A stretch of 64,000 nucleotides of DNA from Ctenosaura bakeri (GCA_948474755.1 CAOLHI010001246.1:248001-312000); one strand, 5' to 3'; shown: positions 22,956 through 35,062, counted from the stretch's first letter. Numbers and translations are program-made. The notes: a model not told the origin generated them from the sequence alone.

Positions 22956-24920
22956 ATTGCTTCAGGGCATGGTTAGTACACATACCCCACCCCTCTGGGA
23001 CCACGTGTTTTGCCTCCAACTATTATCAAATTAAAACTTACATTGGTGTCTGTGAACTCCATGATAAAAATGCAAATCATGAGAGTTTAATGCAAATCTT
23101 GGAGAAGAGGTGCATCCATTTTTATGAATCTTTGTGATTTTTCACATGGAATGCCAACAATACTACCATTCAACCCTGTGCAGCATGTAGACAATGTACT
23201 GTGCTATTACATCCCCAGTTCCATTAAAAAAAAAAAAATAGGATAACAATGATAACAACAATGTCTGTAAATCTGTACACGCCAACCGGCCACCTCTTAA
23301 CTAGAAAATGGTTGTCTGTTTTAATAAAAAGAAAGAGAGATGCCCGAAGCAGCAACCAGTTCCTTTCCTGGTGAGGCTCCTCATGATTGTTCTGGCTCTG
23401 GAGCAGACACCCATGCTTGTTCTCCCCCTTTCCCCTCACCTGCTAGAGTCCAGATGGTTATTTTGGGCTCTCTTGACTATGAGAACCTGGATGTCAGCCC
23501 ACAGTGCACTATTGATTAAACCACATCACATGGAGGCCAGAGGCATTCTGGGAAATGAATTATTGCAAGTGAGTGGAGTGCACTTAGTTTTGCAATGTGC
23601 TCAGCCATCCTCTAGGAAAGACCAAGCAATGCAAGCCTTGAATGGGACATGGAAGTCTTGTGAGCCCCTTGATGGGTCTCCATGAGTGCCAAGTAGAGGA
23701 ACGTTGATCTAAAACACAGGTAGGTAATGTGGTGCCCCACACAAATTCCCAAGGCTATTTTTGCAGCCCTCAAACTCTCCAGATTCCCCAGGCCAGTAAT
23801 TTTTCTGACCAAAGAGGAGAATGAATTACCTTTTTTGTACACCCCCAGGAGCTGTAATTCACCCTTCAAAGAGGCTGCATGATTTCCACAATCACCACTA
23901 CTCTTTAACATAAAAAAAGCCTGTTTTTCACATTAAGAAGAGAATGTCAGGCCACTTCCAAGGTTGTGCTGTGTTGGCTGTTGCATCTTTGCAAGTCCAT
24001 GAAGTCTCTGAAAGATCCTAGGGCAGAAAATGTAGAAGTAAGGGTTGAGTGCAGTAATGCCTTAGTCTGCAGCCAAAGCTAGCTTTGCTCTGTGTGTGTG
24101 CACATGTTTCTGTAGCTATGGAAATAACACCTCTCCCCCTCTCTGTGTCTCCTTCTGTCTCTCACCGGCTCCCACTCAACATCCTTCCTTGTGTTTTCAG
24201 AGATTTGGCCATGGTTGTTCCCGTATTAATGAAGAAGCATTGATTTGTGTTTCCCTTCAAATAACAGCTGTAGAAGGAGAGATAGTTCATCTCTCTCCCT
24301 CTCTAACACTTTCATGCTGGGAAATAGAATTATGACTCTACAGGCCAGACAATTTGCAGAGGTTAAAACTCAATTGAAGAGGCAACCTCTAAACCCTAGG
24401 CATTTTCTCTGAATTCTCCTTACTCAGGATGTGGAATTCCAAACATCCTGACCTGATTCACTGTAAATTTAGTATCTCTGCAACTGCTGCTTCTCTTATG
24501 GGAATGCCTTTCATATTGAAATTTATGTATGTGTTTCATTTATTTATTTAGCATAATTTCTAGACTGTTTATCATAAAGCAATGTTTATCATGCAGCAGT
24601 AGAAGAGCAATAGACCCAAAATGATAAAACAGAATACAACATCTAAAAAGTATAAAATCAGAAAAGAAGACCTAGTGAAAAGCTTCCATAAACAAATGGC
24701 TGTTCAGTAGGTGTCTAAAACACATAACAGATTCTGCCTCCCATGTAGGAAGAAGGCAAGTGGAATGTTTTCAAGTATGCAGATGCTACCATAAGCAAAC
24801 TTTGGTTCTGAATCAATGCCACATGATGGTCAACTGTTCATGATCCCTAAAGAAACATCTCCTCATATGACATCATGTCCTTTGTGGGTCTATAAAAAAG
24901 GAGGTTATCATTAGGTAGCA
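22956..24920. other. intergenic, no gene; paired octamers
   Basis: Two exact ATGCAAAT octamers stand at 23,070-23,077 and 23,090-23,097. An A-run lies at 23,226-23,239. Part of 24,540-24,780 (TTTATTTATTTAGC, CAATAGACCCAAAATG) has the look of an old LINE 3' region, but I cannot name it. Confidence 0.45.
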
Positions 24921-25157
24921 GAGCCAAAGTGGTACAGTGGTTTGAACATTGGACTAGGACTCTGGGAAACAAGGGTTCAGCATCATCACTGGACCATGAA
25001 AACTCACTGGGTGACCTTGGGCAAGTTACTCTCCCTCAACCTCACTGTAAAGCAATGGCAACCCCTCTCAGAACAAATCTTGCCAAGAAAATCCCATGAT
25101 AACGTCACTTTAGGCTCACCATAAGTCAGAAATAACTTGAAGGCACACAACAACAAC
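24921..25157 (+). mobile_element. tRNA-derived SINE with L2-like tail
   Basis: A-box GTGGTACAGTGGTTTGAAC, B-box-like GGGTTCAGC, core CTGGGTGACCTTGGGCAAG, then CACCATAAGTCAGAAATAAC and CTTGAAGGCACACAACAAC. The last part matches the tail style of L2-mobilised squamate SINEs. Full-length in layout. Confidence 0.88.
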
Positions 25158-25597
25158 GAGTAACCTGGTCTGTGATTATTCAGGGATTTATATGTGGACA
25201 ATAACAGTCCAGGAGCTAACAGATAGCCAGTGGAGTTTGTGCAGTGCCAACATGATACACACCCAATGAAGCATCACACTGGACCACATTTGTTTGAATA
25301 ATCTACCTTTGTCCTCGCATGGTCAGCAAAAAGTCATGACGAGACTAAACCACACGGCAGAGCTCCAGGGACTCCACCTGCAAACTGCTTTGGTGAGTGT
25401 GGTGTTGACTAATTCTCTCTTTCATTTCTTTTTAAAAGTGACAGAGCATTTTTTAACTTTTCACCAGCTGGCACTAGGGTAAATATACTCTGCTGGAAAC
25501 TGGAGCTGATCTTAGTTTTCTGGCTAGTCTGAATGTGGGCCTCACTCACACACTGACCTGCTTAGCAAACACAGTCAGCTGTATCTAAGGCCAGGGT

Positions 25598-25702
25598 GGG
25601 AATCATGCAGCTTTCTGTGAATTTCTGAATTACATCGCCCAGTCAGTATGTCGGTAGTGAGAAATGCTGCGGGTTGTAGTTCAAGCATATCTGGAGGACT
25701 CT
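25598..25702. mobile_element. small foldback element (family I), degraded
   Basis: Outer edge CAGGGTGGGAATCATGCAG and right half GCGGGTTGTAGTTCAAGC, then CTGGAGGAC. Halves are inverted relative to each other but diverged. Confidence 0.5.
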
Positions 25703-25949
25703 GTTATCTACTTAGCTATCATTCTAAGGAGTTTAAAGGAAGTTCTGAAACAAGGATCCTATCCTTTGCCATCCATAGAAATCATAGGCCTGGATTTTTG
25801 CGTATCCAGCATAAGAGTATTTCTTAATCACATGAGTACTGATAGTCTGTCTCTCAAACATATGTCACTGGCCTCACAGGCTTAGAAAAGTAAATTCCCA
25901 TTTGTCTCAAACTGTAACCTACATCATGGGTTGTTGTAATGATAAACTT

Positions 25950-26162
25950 GGGGTTTATTTAGTTGTTACTTTTATATCCCAACTTTACTCCAAGGACCTC
26001 AAGACTCTTCTCTTCCCCGTCTAATACTCACAACAACATTATGAGATATGTCAGCCTGAGAGACAGTGACTGGCCCAAGTGAGTTTCATGAGACCATGGA
26101 GAGAAATCTGGATCTCCCAAGTTTCAGGCCAACATTCATAACTGACTACCACCTTGGCTCTC
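25950..26162 (-). mobile_element. tRNA-derived SINE
   Basis: Minus-strand view of the same SINE type as at 22.8 kb: CTCACAACAACATTATGAG, CCTGAGAGACAGTGACTGG, CATGAGACCATGG, then a B-box inverse at GGATCTCCCAAG and the head inverse near CCACCTTGGCTCTC. Diverged. Confidence 0.72.
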
Positions 26163-28427
26163 ACTGGGATGACAAACATATGACACATTGAGCTTTTTGG
26201 AAAGCAGCAAGAGTTACTATTGATCAAATTAGACAAAACATTTCTCATAAATTTTGATCTCCCAAGCGGTGAAGGATGTCTGTTTGTCATAGCATGTGAA
26301 TTTCCTCACATATGTATCTTGCATTTAGCATGCTTTGCTTTGTGACTGGTCATTGGAAGGTAAACATATGCTTGCCTTGCAAGTCAGATTCCTGAAGTAG
26401 CGCTCCTCAGGGAAATCCTAATGCGAGAGGGGAAATGGGTTTATTCCAAGGAAAATGTCTTCCCCCTTTGTGTCAGGTTAGATCCAAAAATAGATAACAC
26501 TCTGATGGTTTTTCTATGTGTGAATGAGAAACGCTTTTCTAACAGCATGGTCTCTTAGACCTACAACTTGTTGGTACAGTAATTACAGCAGGAAACTGGG
26601 AACGCTTTTAATACTGTGAAAATGACAGGTGAGTTTTCAAATACAAATGTTGCAAGAGACTTGTATCCGGAATAGTTGGGCAGTGCTAATAATGACGTTT
26701 AAGGAATAAAGACAGTCTAAAGTAATTAAATGCACTGGAAGCTTTCAGGGTTTTTGAGAACCTGTTCTGCTTTCTAAAGAGGTACTGCTAGACTGATTTG
26801 GATTATTCCTTTCCTTTTTTCCCTGCTCGTTCTTTTAAAGCTATTTCAAAATTACTCCTCTGAGTATTGCTAGCAGCTTGGCAATCTTTTGTGCATGGCA
26901 TTAAATAGAGGAAGAATAAAGAAAGGACTAAAATGAAACAAGGGGTCTCACTTTTATACGTCTTTCTCCATATTCCCTGTTGTTTGCAATATTCTACAAA
27001 AGAACTTGAAAATATTTTATTTTCCTCTGTGCTGGCTTTTTTTAAAAAAATGCTCTGCAGTGTACAAATATGTTTTGTCTTCATGTGGTATGGGAAATGT
27101 TTTCTTCCATAAACATGTTTACAGCTGATGCACATTTACCATGGCTTCAGAGAATCAGTATTTGTTTTTCAGCAGGCCCAGTTAAACTAGTGGCCAGGCA
27201 TATTTTTAATGACACAGGACAATACTTGGAATGAACGTATTTTCTGCAACTTTCTGATTCCGCTAGATCCTTTTTCAAGCCACGTTCAGGTATGACATTT
27301 GTTAGATAGAAGGAGAATGTCCCTACCACAGAGACAGGGACACTGAAATGTGTTCACAGTCAGAACTCATATTTGTTGTGTCTGTGTTCCCTTTGTAATT
27401 TTGCCTGCCCCTTCTCTTTGGATGGCTGACTGTATTTCTATATTTTCAACTGAAGTTTTAAGTTACAACAATATTAGAAATTCAGAGAATGAAGGAAAGT
27501 TTTGTTGATGGAGCTGAATTTTTATTTGGGAGGGACAACTACATCCTTACTGTTTTCACATACGTTCATTCAGAGATGTGATTTCTCTGTAGTGAGAATC
27601 AGTTAGCATAAGGAATTGGCCTCCAATATTTATCCTGTTTTCTTTTGCCATGAGACAGGAATCCTTTCTGTTCATGCTAATCACACAATGGCTCATACAT
27701 CTTTTATGGACAAACATTCATTGCTCATTGACTAATGTGAATAAATTATATTTTGAGAATTTTAATGTAGCTTAATGGTAGAATGAATTAGATACAAAAG
27801 ACTTGGCTTTCATAACCATGATTAGGCTAATCATATTTAGTGCTTTTTTTCTAAGAGTTCATAAGGTTCCCCAGTATTCTGACATTTCTGCTGGGGACTG
27901 GCTGAGAGATAGTAGCATGCCTAAGGCCACCAGTGTATTCCCAACTGAGTGCATGGTTGCCTTGGTATAACAGACCCATACAAAAGCTATTCATCTTTAC
28001 TGCTAGGCCACAGCACCTTGCTTTTTAAGGAACTATCCTGTTGTTGAAAAATTAGGGATAGTTTTTCTTAACAGGCTGGCTTTTGTCTTGATGAACACAC
28101 CAAGAGCCCAAAGTTTCCGCTAAATCCTCAGGGCAAGAAGAGTTCTAAAGCCAGGTTGAGCAACTTTAGTTGGTTTTAGGTCTCTTTCATTCCCAGGGTT
28201 GTACCTTGACCTCTACTGCTGCTGCACTGCCAAATTTCAACAGCAGCCTCAGCCATTAAAACGAGCAGGAAATCTTTGTTTTAATGGGGTTCTCACAGTT
28301 TGCTTCCAAATTTTGTGGCAAACCACAAAGCCTCTGTGAACGCAAGCCCTCTTTCCTCTTTCTCCTCCTCTTTCCTTGGCTTCCTTTAATAGCTTTTGGT
28401 GGTTTGCCAGTGAAAAATTCCGCAGTT
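26163..28427. other. intergenic, the longest stretch with few recognisable repeats
   Basis: Mostly AT-rich unique DNA. A hairpin with CCATTAAAAC/GTTTTAATGG arms lies at 28,253-28,288. The 3' end (28,413-28,427) is the left target duplication of the L1 fragment that follows. I see no exon. Confidence 0.45.
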
Positions 28428-29294
28428 GGAAAATATGGAAAGAAGACCAAAAATTCACCCCAAACTTAAACCTCAGAGAAAACTACTACAAGATGTTACA
28501 CAGGTGGTACATGACTCCTGAGAAGCTGAAAAAGATAACAGAAAAGGGAAATGGCCTGTGTTGGAAATGTGAAGAAACTTCTAGTACCTATTATCACATG
28601 TGGTGGACTTGCCAATATGCAAGAAAGTTTTGGAGAAAAATTCATGATTCAATTCAAATGATAAGTAACTTAAAAATTTGAGATGAAGCCGGAATTATAT
28701 CTGTTAAATATGCCCAAAAACAGAGGTGAAAATAAATGAAAAGATACTTTTATATCTTATAACAGCTGCCAGATTAACCTATGCACAGCATTGGAAACAG
28801 AAGATAGAATTGGACTTAGAGGAATAGAAATTAAGAATTATGGAGATGATAGAGACAGAAAAACCTTCCAATTCATTAAACAATATTTCCACTCAAAAAT
28901 TTGAACAAGAATGGAAATGTGTGATGGATTGGTTAAAATGTAAGAAGAAATAAGATTTTAAATAAGTGTTGTAGAAATGAAAGTGGAAACAAGTTAGTGG
29001 TGATAAGATTGTATATTTATGTTCATGCAATACATGAAAAGGTAAAGTAACATTTCTAACATCTGTAATATTTGTAAATATTGAAATATATCATGAACAT
29101 AACAAGCTAAGAAAAAGAGATGATGTATAAAGAGATGTTGGTAAAAATAGGGGAAAAATGGGTGTTAATTGGGGAAAGTGCAAAAAATGGAAATGAGGGG
29201 CAATGTAATAATAATATAGAATGTTGTTATTTATGTATGGAATAATGAAAGTTTAATATTATTGCTGATTTATCTTAATAAAAAATATATTTTA
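28428..29294 (+). mobile_element. 5'-truncated L1 LINE (ORF2 C-terminus and 3' UTR)
   Basis: An open frame runs to a TGA near 28,681 and includes LHRWYMTPEKL, GLCWKCEE and YHMWWTCQYARKFW, the Cys-rich C-terminal part of L1 ORF2. The 3' UTR is AT-rich and ends AATAAAAAATATATTTT. The element is flanked by AAAAATTCCGCAGTT (28,413-28,427) and AAAAATTCAGCAGTT (29,295-29,309), a 15-bp duplication with one mismatch. A-rich start, duplication and truncation all fit L1 target-primed insertion. Confidence 0.88.
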
Positions 29295-29309
29295 AAAAAT
29301 TCAGCAGTT

Positions 29310-30565
29310 CAATTTGTTGCTGAATTTTGGCAGCATGGTTTCGGGGATAGCCTTGACGGCTGTGTGTGACATGAGCTGTTACTTCAAGTAGTTCTATATC
29401 TCTGCACGGTCCATACTTCATAAGGATTAACGTGTGAAGTAGCAGAGAAGTGTGCTATTCATGATAAGGGGAGATGTTCTAGAAACTGTGGCTCCCAAAG
29501 GAATCCTGGATTTATATAGATTCTTTCAGCCTTCTTTGCTGTAAGTAAAATAATGATATGTGAAGTAGGAATGGCATCTCCAAAATCCTAGTCCAGCGAT
29601 CCAACTGCTACTCCACAGTTGCTCTCATACCATTACCGGTTAGTTATTGTAATGAGTTGGGCTCCAGTACTGGCCATGCTGGTTAGAGGATTCTGGGAGT
29701 TACAGTCCAGAAGAGTAATTTCTCCTCAAGCACTGCCTAATACCATACTGATCATAGATGAGCTCATGCTGCTATAAGCAATGGGGTCTTGGCCTGGATT
29801 TTTTTTCTCCCTCTCTCTTTCTCTGCCTTACCATGTAAAGATTCAAGGATTTGGACCCAGGCCTTCTCGTACCTGCAAAATACACGCTCTGCTGAGTTAC
29901 TGCCTCTTCATTTGCAGGCGAGACAGCACGAAATCATGGACAAATGCAAAAACAAAGCTGACACACTGCCGACAAAATAGTTTCCAGCACCAATTCTTGG
30001 CACTCTTTCGGCCCTGTTAAACTATAACTGCTGCTTTTATTTCCCTACTATCTTGCTGCAGTCCTGGCAGTCACTACATACAGCCCTGGCTCAGGCAGCC
30101 ACAGATATGATTCACTTTATTGGAGGAGCACAGCAACCCCTGGAGAGACATTTTATTGTGCCTAAATAGTCTTTGAGTTGTCATGAATTGCTATTTTAGA
30201 ATCATACCTGTTATATTATGAGAGCTAACTTCCATGTGGTATGGTCAAGGATCCAGGACTTAGTAGGGACAATGAATAGAATCTGGCTGCAGACTATTTG
30301 GACCAGGAGTAGCAGCAGCAGAGGTCAGAAGAGAAAAATGGTAGTTGCCAGCTTTCTCCATTGCTGGAAAACACTACTCTGCTGACTGCTGAGCACCTTA
30401 GGAGCCAGCCAGAAATTTTACTCCTGCCAGATTATTGGTGCTTAGTAATAGCAATATTATGTTACCATAATTTTTTTGCAAGAGAGGATGAGGGAGGATC
30501 TCACAAACTGATTTCAGAAAGAAAAGAAATTGGTCAGTGAGGTTAATGGGAGAAATCCAATAAAA
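29310..30565. other. intergenic, no gene
   Basis: A probable diverged family-I half-element lies near 29,590-29,720 (TCTGGGAGTTACAGTCC). Nothing else is recognised. Confidence 0.45.
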
Positions 30566-31020
30566 CATCAGTTCTTAACCTCTTCCTTACCACAGACACT
30601 CTTTAAATATCTTTTGTTGCCATGAACCACCAAGACTTAACTCAAGACTTAGAACATGGTAGCAAGAAATATTACATGCTTTCTCTCAGCTGCTCAGAGT
30701 CATTCCTGCAAGTTCTCGTTGCATGCAGAAGTAACAAGTGCTGAGTACATTCTTTGCAATCAAGCACTTACTTTCACAACTTTTGAATGGTTTGAGATAT
30801 TGTAATGAAACTCTGTACAAATGATGTCTGTCACTGACAAAAAAACACCTGCTCTTTGAGATCAATGTACTACTGACAGTCTGCCTTTCTGTCTTCCTTC
30901 TTTCCTTCCTTCCTTCTTCAACCGTGAAAGTTCATAACATTTCTTCAAGTCTTCACAGATCTCCTGAGAGGACACTTTATCCTCCTGGGGTCCACAGACT
31001 ACAGGTTAAGAATCACTGCA
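30566..31020. mobile_element. hAT-like MITE
   Basis: Left end CATCAGTTCTTAACCTC and right end CAGGTTAAGAATCACTGCA form a terminal inverted repeat of the hAT MITE style. A CTTC microsatellite lies inside (about 30,893-30,917). No ORF. Confidence 0.65.
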
Positions 31021-31106
31021 TTAAAAGCAGAAAATTGGTTAACTTTCTCATTGCTTGGAAAAGTTTATTTGGCTTGACAGCAACCCCCATCTTTTCAATG
31101 CAGGAC

Positions 31107-31461
31107 TTAAGCCCTTTCCACGCCTTACCTTTTCCCACACCCAATGGGGGGCTCTGCTGGGAGAAGAGCATGATGGGAGCGCCATGGCTCTTCCTTCCAC
31201 AGAGCAGCCATGTATTTTCCCAGCCTGTGCTGGGGCGGGAAGCACAGCCATTGGACTTCCAGGGCTTCCACAGGACAGGTAAGTGCAGGATGGTGACATG
31301 GGTCATTGAGGGGGAAAACTGACAGTGATTTAAGCCACAATCACACTGCCTGGGGACAGGAGAAAGATGAGACCACAATAACATCATGCAGACATTGTTG
31401 TGGTCCTGTCCTTCTCCCACCCCATTGTAGGATGGCAAGGTGCTGAGGAAAGGGCCTTAGA
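31107..31461. mobile_element. GC-richer TIR element (family C)
   Basis: Ends AGCCCTTTCCACGCC and GAGGAAAGGGCCT. TTA stands immediately outside both ends, consistent with a Harbinger-type 3-bp duplication. The interior encodes overlapping frames on both strands (up to 141 codons) with no domain, treated as chance. It has an internal CAGGTAAGTG donor-like site at about 31,277. Confidence 0.7.
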
Positions 31462-32269
31462 AAAGAGCTAGGGAACGTCTGATGGTTTCTTTTTAAGTCA
31501 GAGCTATCTATGTTGTAGATAGCAACATAGGGGATGGTTCAGTCTTGGATGTGCAATTAATGCCCATTTGCTTTACAAAAGACCCCTTCCTAGTGAAGAT
31601 GAAAACTTGTAGAATTGGTTGCTGATATGGATCAACACAACTGCCTGCATTTCTTATTCCAATTGGTGCTTGGTTTTGATATCTATTATGATGAGGGCTT
31701 GCACTGCAAAATATGTCACTGTACCACTGAGGATGGCAGATAACATAGAATAACTTACTAAGACAACATAACCATAGAAGTTGAAAAAAACAGGCAGAGT
31801 GGGAGACCAGAAGTTGATGTTTATCAAGAAGATATTGCAAGTATAACATGAGCCATTCGGCACTCTGTACTGCAGAAAGTTTCACTAGTTCCTGGACTTT
31901 TGTATCCTATTTTGTGAGGACATGTTCAGTAATCCAACACTGAGAATGCCATCACATAGGAAAGCAAAGCAGCTTTAGATAGTACACTCAAGCTTTCATG
32001 GTCTGAGATGATAAAGCTGACTGGCAGCACTCTACAACCAAAGTTGCCAAGCCTTAGCTGACTTCAGAAGATCTGTGTTTTGGAGAAGGAACCAGTGCCA
32101 AAATTATAACATCACAGCAAAAAGCTTGCATACTTAAGCATTTTCCTTTCTATCTGTTTAGCTCACCACTTCTTATAATGCAATATGTTTACTCAGAAGT
32201 AAATTCTATTCCTGGAATTTACTTCTTGGCAAGGTTGTAAGCCAAAACTCATTTCCTAGGGCAGCTTTC
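31462..32269. other. intergenic; unrecognised minus-strand frame with hydrophobic segments
   Basis: A minus-strand frame over 31,654-31,863 reads as two hydrophobic stretches (NFYGYVVLVSYSML and AILSGTVTYFAVQALIIIDI). It suggests a remnant of a multi-pass membrane protein, but I cannot name a family and stops surround it. The rest holds nothing recognised. Confidence 0.3.
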
Positions 32270-32390
32270 CACAGTGCACTAACCTCCAGATGTGTTAGAC
32301 TACAACCCCATCATCCCCAGATGACATGCTGTCTGGGGATGATCAGTGTTGCAGTCCAATACATGTGGAGGGTGACAAGTTGTGCAACAT
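32270..32390. mobile_element. small foldback element (family I)
   Basis: CCTCCAGATGTG...CATCATCCCCAGA is matched by TCTGGGGATGATC...CATGTGGAGGG, an inverted pair around a short loop. Its outer edges correspond to the family seen at 14.3 kb. Confidence 0.75.
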
Positions 32391-32589
32391 TGTATAGATG
32401 AAAGTAATTATGTAGGTGAAACTGATCCTGAAATTTACTATTCAAGAAAATAATTAATATCCACCTTTTAAGAAATTTGTTTGAATGGAAATCTGTTGTA
32501 ATAAGCTGTGTCTAAAGTGGACTACCTCATTTCTTAAAATATCACTCAGAAAATGAGGGAAACTTAGAATTTTTCCAGTTAGCTGGTAT

Positions 32590-32851
32590 GGGGCCAGGGA
32601 ATGTCCTTCCAGGTTAGTGCCAGGTGACCCCCCCCACCGTATCTAGAGAACTGGACACGATCAGGCGCAGGCTCGCAGCGACTAACCGGTCTGGGGTGCA
32701 GCACACTCGGTGCCATACCGGATTCCACTATCGGGGAGGCAGGAGGTTTCCCCCCTCGGTCTTGGTGCCTGCCTGCACCTTGCATTTTCCCTTGCAGCGT
32801 GACCGCAGTTTGGCCACAACGCTGCGGGGAAACATTTTGGACCGAGGGCAA
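32590..32851 (-). pseudogene. GC-rich tail after gag, possible start of protease region
   Basis: A short frame of about 90 codons, different from the gag frame, ends at the border of the GC-rich block. It has no recognisable catalytic DTG/DSG motif. It may be the stub of the next retroviral gene or 3' gag sequence; I cannot decide. Confidence 0.3.
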
Positions 32852-32853
32852 CC

Positions 32854-33972
32854 CTATTCTGAGAGCTCCGAGTCAGGGCAATATCCAGCTGGAGGAGGAC
32901 TGTTGGTCACTGCACTCACAGGCTGGCTATTTCCCAGCTGTAGCTGCTTTTCAAGGGCATTGAGGAGCTCACTGGTGGGTCTGCCATCGAATTGGCTCAT
33001 GTCCAGTCCAAATCGGTGTAGCAAATTCAAGATTTTGGACCTGGCTGATGGGAACTCAGGGGCCGTGGGATCCTGTCCACCCGGGGCTTCCCTAGGGGGA
33101 CCAGACCCAAAAGGCTGTCTGGGGGCAGCGGCCTGACTGTGGGAATCCCTTCCCTGCCACTGCCTGTCTTGCCGGGAAGCTGGGCGCGAGTTCCAATTCC
33201 TCTTGGGAACGGAAGTCGGCGCGGACTTCCTATGCTGGGAATGGGGCCCACAGTTCGAGTAAGTAACCTCGGCTACGTGTTCCCAATTCCCGGGGTCCTT
33301 CCTTTGGGTTTTGGAGGGAGGTTTGAGGGAGCCTGCCTCACGCAACAGGTCTGCGACCCTGCGAAGGCGATTTCCAAACTCATTCCATGTTATTGTGGCC
33401 GGGTCCACCAAGCCGAGGGCCATCTTTGTTTCATGGTTCAAGCCTCCGTACAGAAGAGCCTTGAACTTGTCCGAATCAAAGTTGTGACCGTGGGCGGTCA
33501 AAGGGACCTTCTCGGCAAGAATGGCCAACAGTTGCTTTCTTGCCATGTAAGCCTCAGGGTTCTCTCGAGGACCCTGTTGTTCCATGACGTAGAGCATGTT
33601 GGCACTCTGATCGGGCCAAAGTATCCTAATCACTTCCCGCATCCAGTCGTGCGCCTCGAGGGTAGCCAAATTCTGGGCCGCAACGGCGGATTCTAGAGCA
33701 GGGAGTTCAGTTGGGGACATGCACACTCGTGCCAATTGTGTGAGGTCCTGTCCATTGGCGGTTGGATGTGAATTAATCACAGCATTTAACCAAAGTATGC
33801 CAGTGGACCGATTCAGGGGGCCTAACTGCTCCGCTATGGCCTTTGCCTCTGTGGCTCTCCAGGGGATCCTAGTTTTGGTGACCTGAGTCTCCTCGACCTT
33901 GGGTCCCTTGGACCCGTCCTCTTCTAACTGAATGGTCTTTTTCTTCATGGCCCGGGTTTCTATGGGCTGCAC
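32854..33972 (-). pseudogene. gag-like capsid and C-terminal region, ERV-like
   Basis: A 372-codon open frame whose stated first codon is GTG; the first ATG is at 33,946-33,948. An in-frame TAG lies upstream at 34,030-34,032, so the frame originally extended further. Residues about 90-220 contain patterns of retroviral capsid (EAHDWMREVIRILWP, GPRENPEAYMARKQLLA, TWNEFGNRLRRVADLL). The following region is Arg/Gln/Pro-rich and nucleocapsid-like. Only a degenerate CGPHSQH remnant is seen in place of a CCHC knuckle. Gag forms the particle core in retroviruses. Here the gene is disabled by stops, frameshifts and loss of the 3' half. Confidence 0.7.
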
Positions 33973-34130
33973 TGGGGCCTTAGGAGCGTCCCAATCTAAG
34001 ATCTCCGTCGGGGAAACTGGAGCATCCTCCTAGAGGAGCTCGGATTCCCTGACCGAATCGGTGGCAAAAGAAGGGAGCAATTCCGGACAGACTGCCAATA
34101 TAATGACCTTACGTGTCTGGAGTTTGCTCT

Positions 34131-34598
34131 CTAGAGCGGCGATCCACTGATGGCAAGCCGCATTACTGACAGACAGCCTCTTGCTGTTCCTTGACCTGCC
34201 CTACCATATACTTGGTTGTTGCTCGGGCCTGATCCAGCTTGGCCTCTAAGGCATGAGCTTTCTCCTCCCAAGTTTGGGCAACCAGGGTGACTTACTTTCT
34301 GGGCTGAGGCTTGCGCAACGGACGCAAATGTGACCTTGTCCGCCTGCAGAGTCTCAACCTCGGCATGAAGCCAGGTGTTCTCTTGTTTTACTTGTGCTAG
34401 CTTGGCCCAGGTCTCTACTAGGACTACACTAGCGTCTCTGGCGGCAAGCCAAAGTCCCCATGCGGCCAGCGAATCCTTTGCTGGACCAAACAGGTTCCTA
34501 GATTTTCGTGCCAGGGCATATGCTTCTCGGAGAGATGCGAAAGGGTCTTCCGTCTGAAAGACGGAGTCTTTCCAGGGGCACTTTCCTTTCCCAAGCAC
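34131..34598 (-). pseudogene. N-terminal gag-like fragment, frame-broken
   Basis: A 155-codon frame whose first hundred residues are Ala/Leu/Glu-rich with coiled-coil character (for example VETWAKLAQVKQEN). The coiled-coil-like reading continues in another frame past about 34,290, so a frameshift is present. The frame ends at a TAG at 34,131. Together with the downstream frame it suggests one broken gag. No matrix myristoylation signal is seen. Family assignment is by position only. Confidence 0.55.
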
Positions 34599-34939
34599 CC
34601 ACTTCTCTAGCTTTCCATGGACCTCTTCCTCTCACATGAGGTCCTTAACTGCTGCACTAGGGCCCTCCTTAGCCATTGCTAAGGCAAGCCAAAATCTGGG
34701 CTGCACTGAGGGAATGGTTGGTGGCACTCGACCTAAGGGGCTCTACAGGAGTTATCCGACTCACTGCAGAGGGGATGAGGGAGCTCAACTCCGAAGAGGA
34801 ACTCTTAGCACAGTCCTGCTGAATGGCGGGAAGAAGGGGAAAGGTTCCACTGATCCTAACCGTCCCTGACTGGTTTTCTGGGTGAGGGGGCCCCTCCTGC
34901 ACCTCGGGATAAACCACTTAAACCCACAAAGACCAAGTT

Positions 34940-35062
34940 GGGATTCCTACCCTCTGTTGGTCAAAACTCAGGATTCCTACCCGCAATTCAAATGGGATTC
35001 CTACCCACACTTTCCGTAGCAGGGATTCCTACCCCTACAGTTTCCAAACGGGAATCTTGCCC
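34940..35062. repeat. five spaced copies of a near-palindromic 13-mer in the ERV leader
   Basis: GGGATTCCTACCC or a close variant stands at 34,940, 34,971, 34,994, 35,022 and 35,050 (the last as GGGAATCTTGCCC). Spacing is 23-31 bp. The core is close to self-complementary. It lies between the LTR and gag, where packaging or transport signals of retroviruses lie; function is unknown. Confidence 0.8.

Noticed and set aside
22777..25157. tRNA-like A and B boxes as true tRNA genes
   Set aside because: The boxes sit in SINE heads with diverged stems and are followed by SINE bodies, with no intact cloverleaf.
30924..31438. 132- and 141-codon frames on opposite strands
   Set aside because: Both fall over a hAT-like MITE end and a family-C element, with no recognisable domain.
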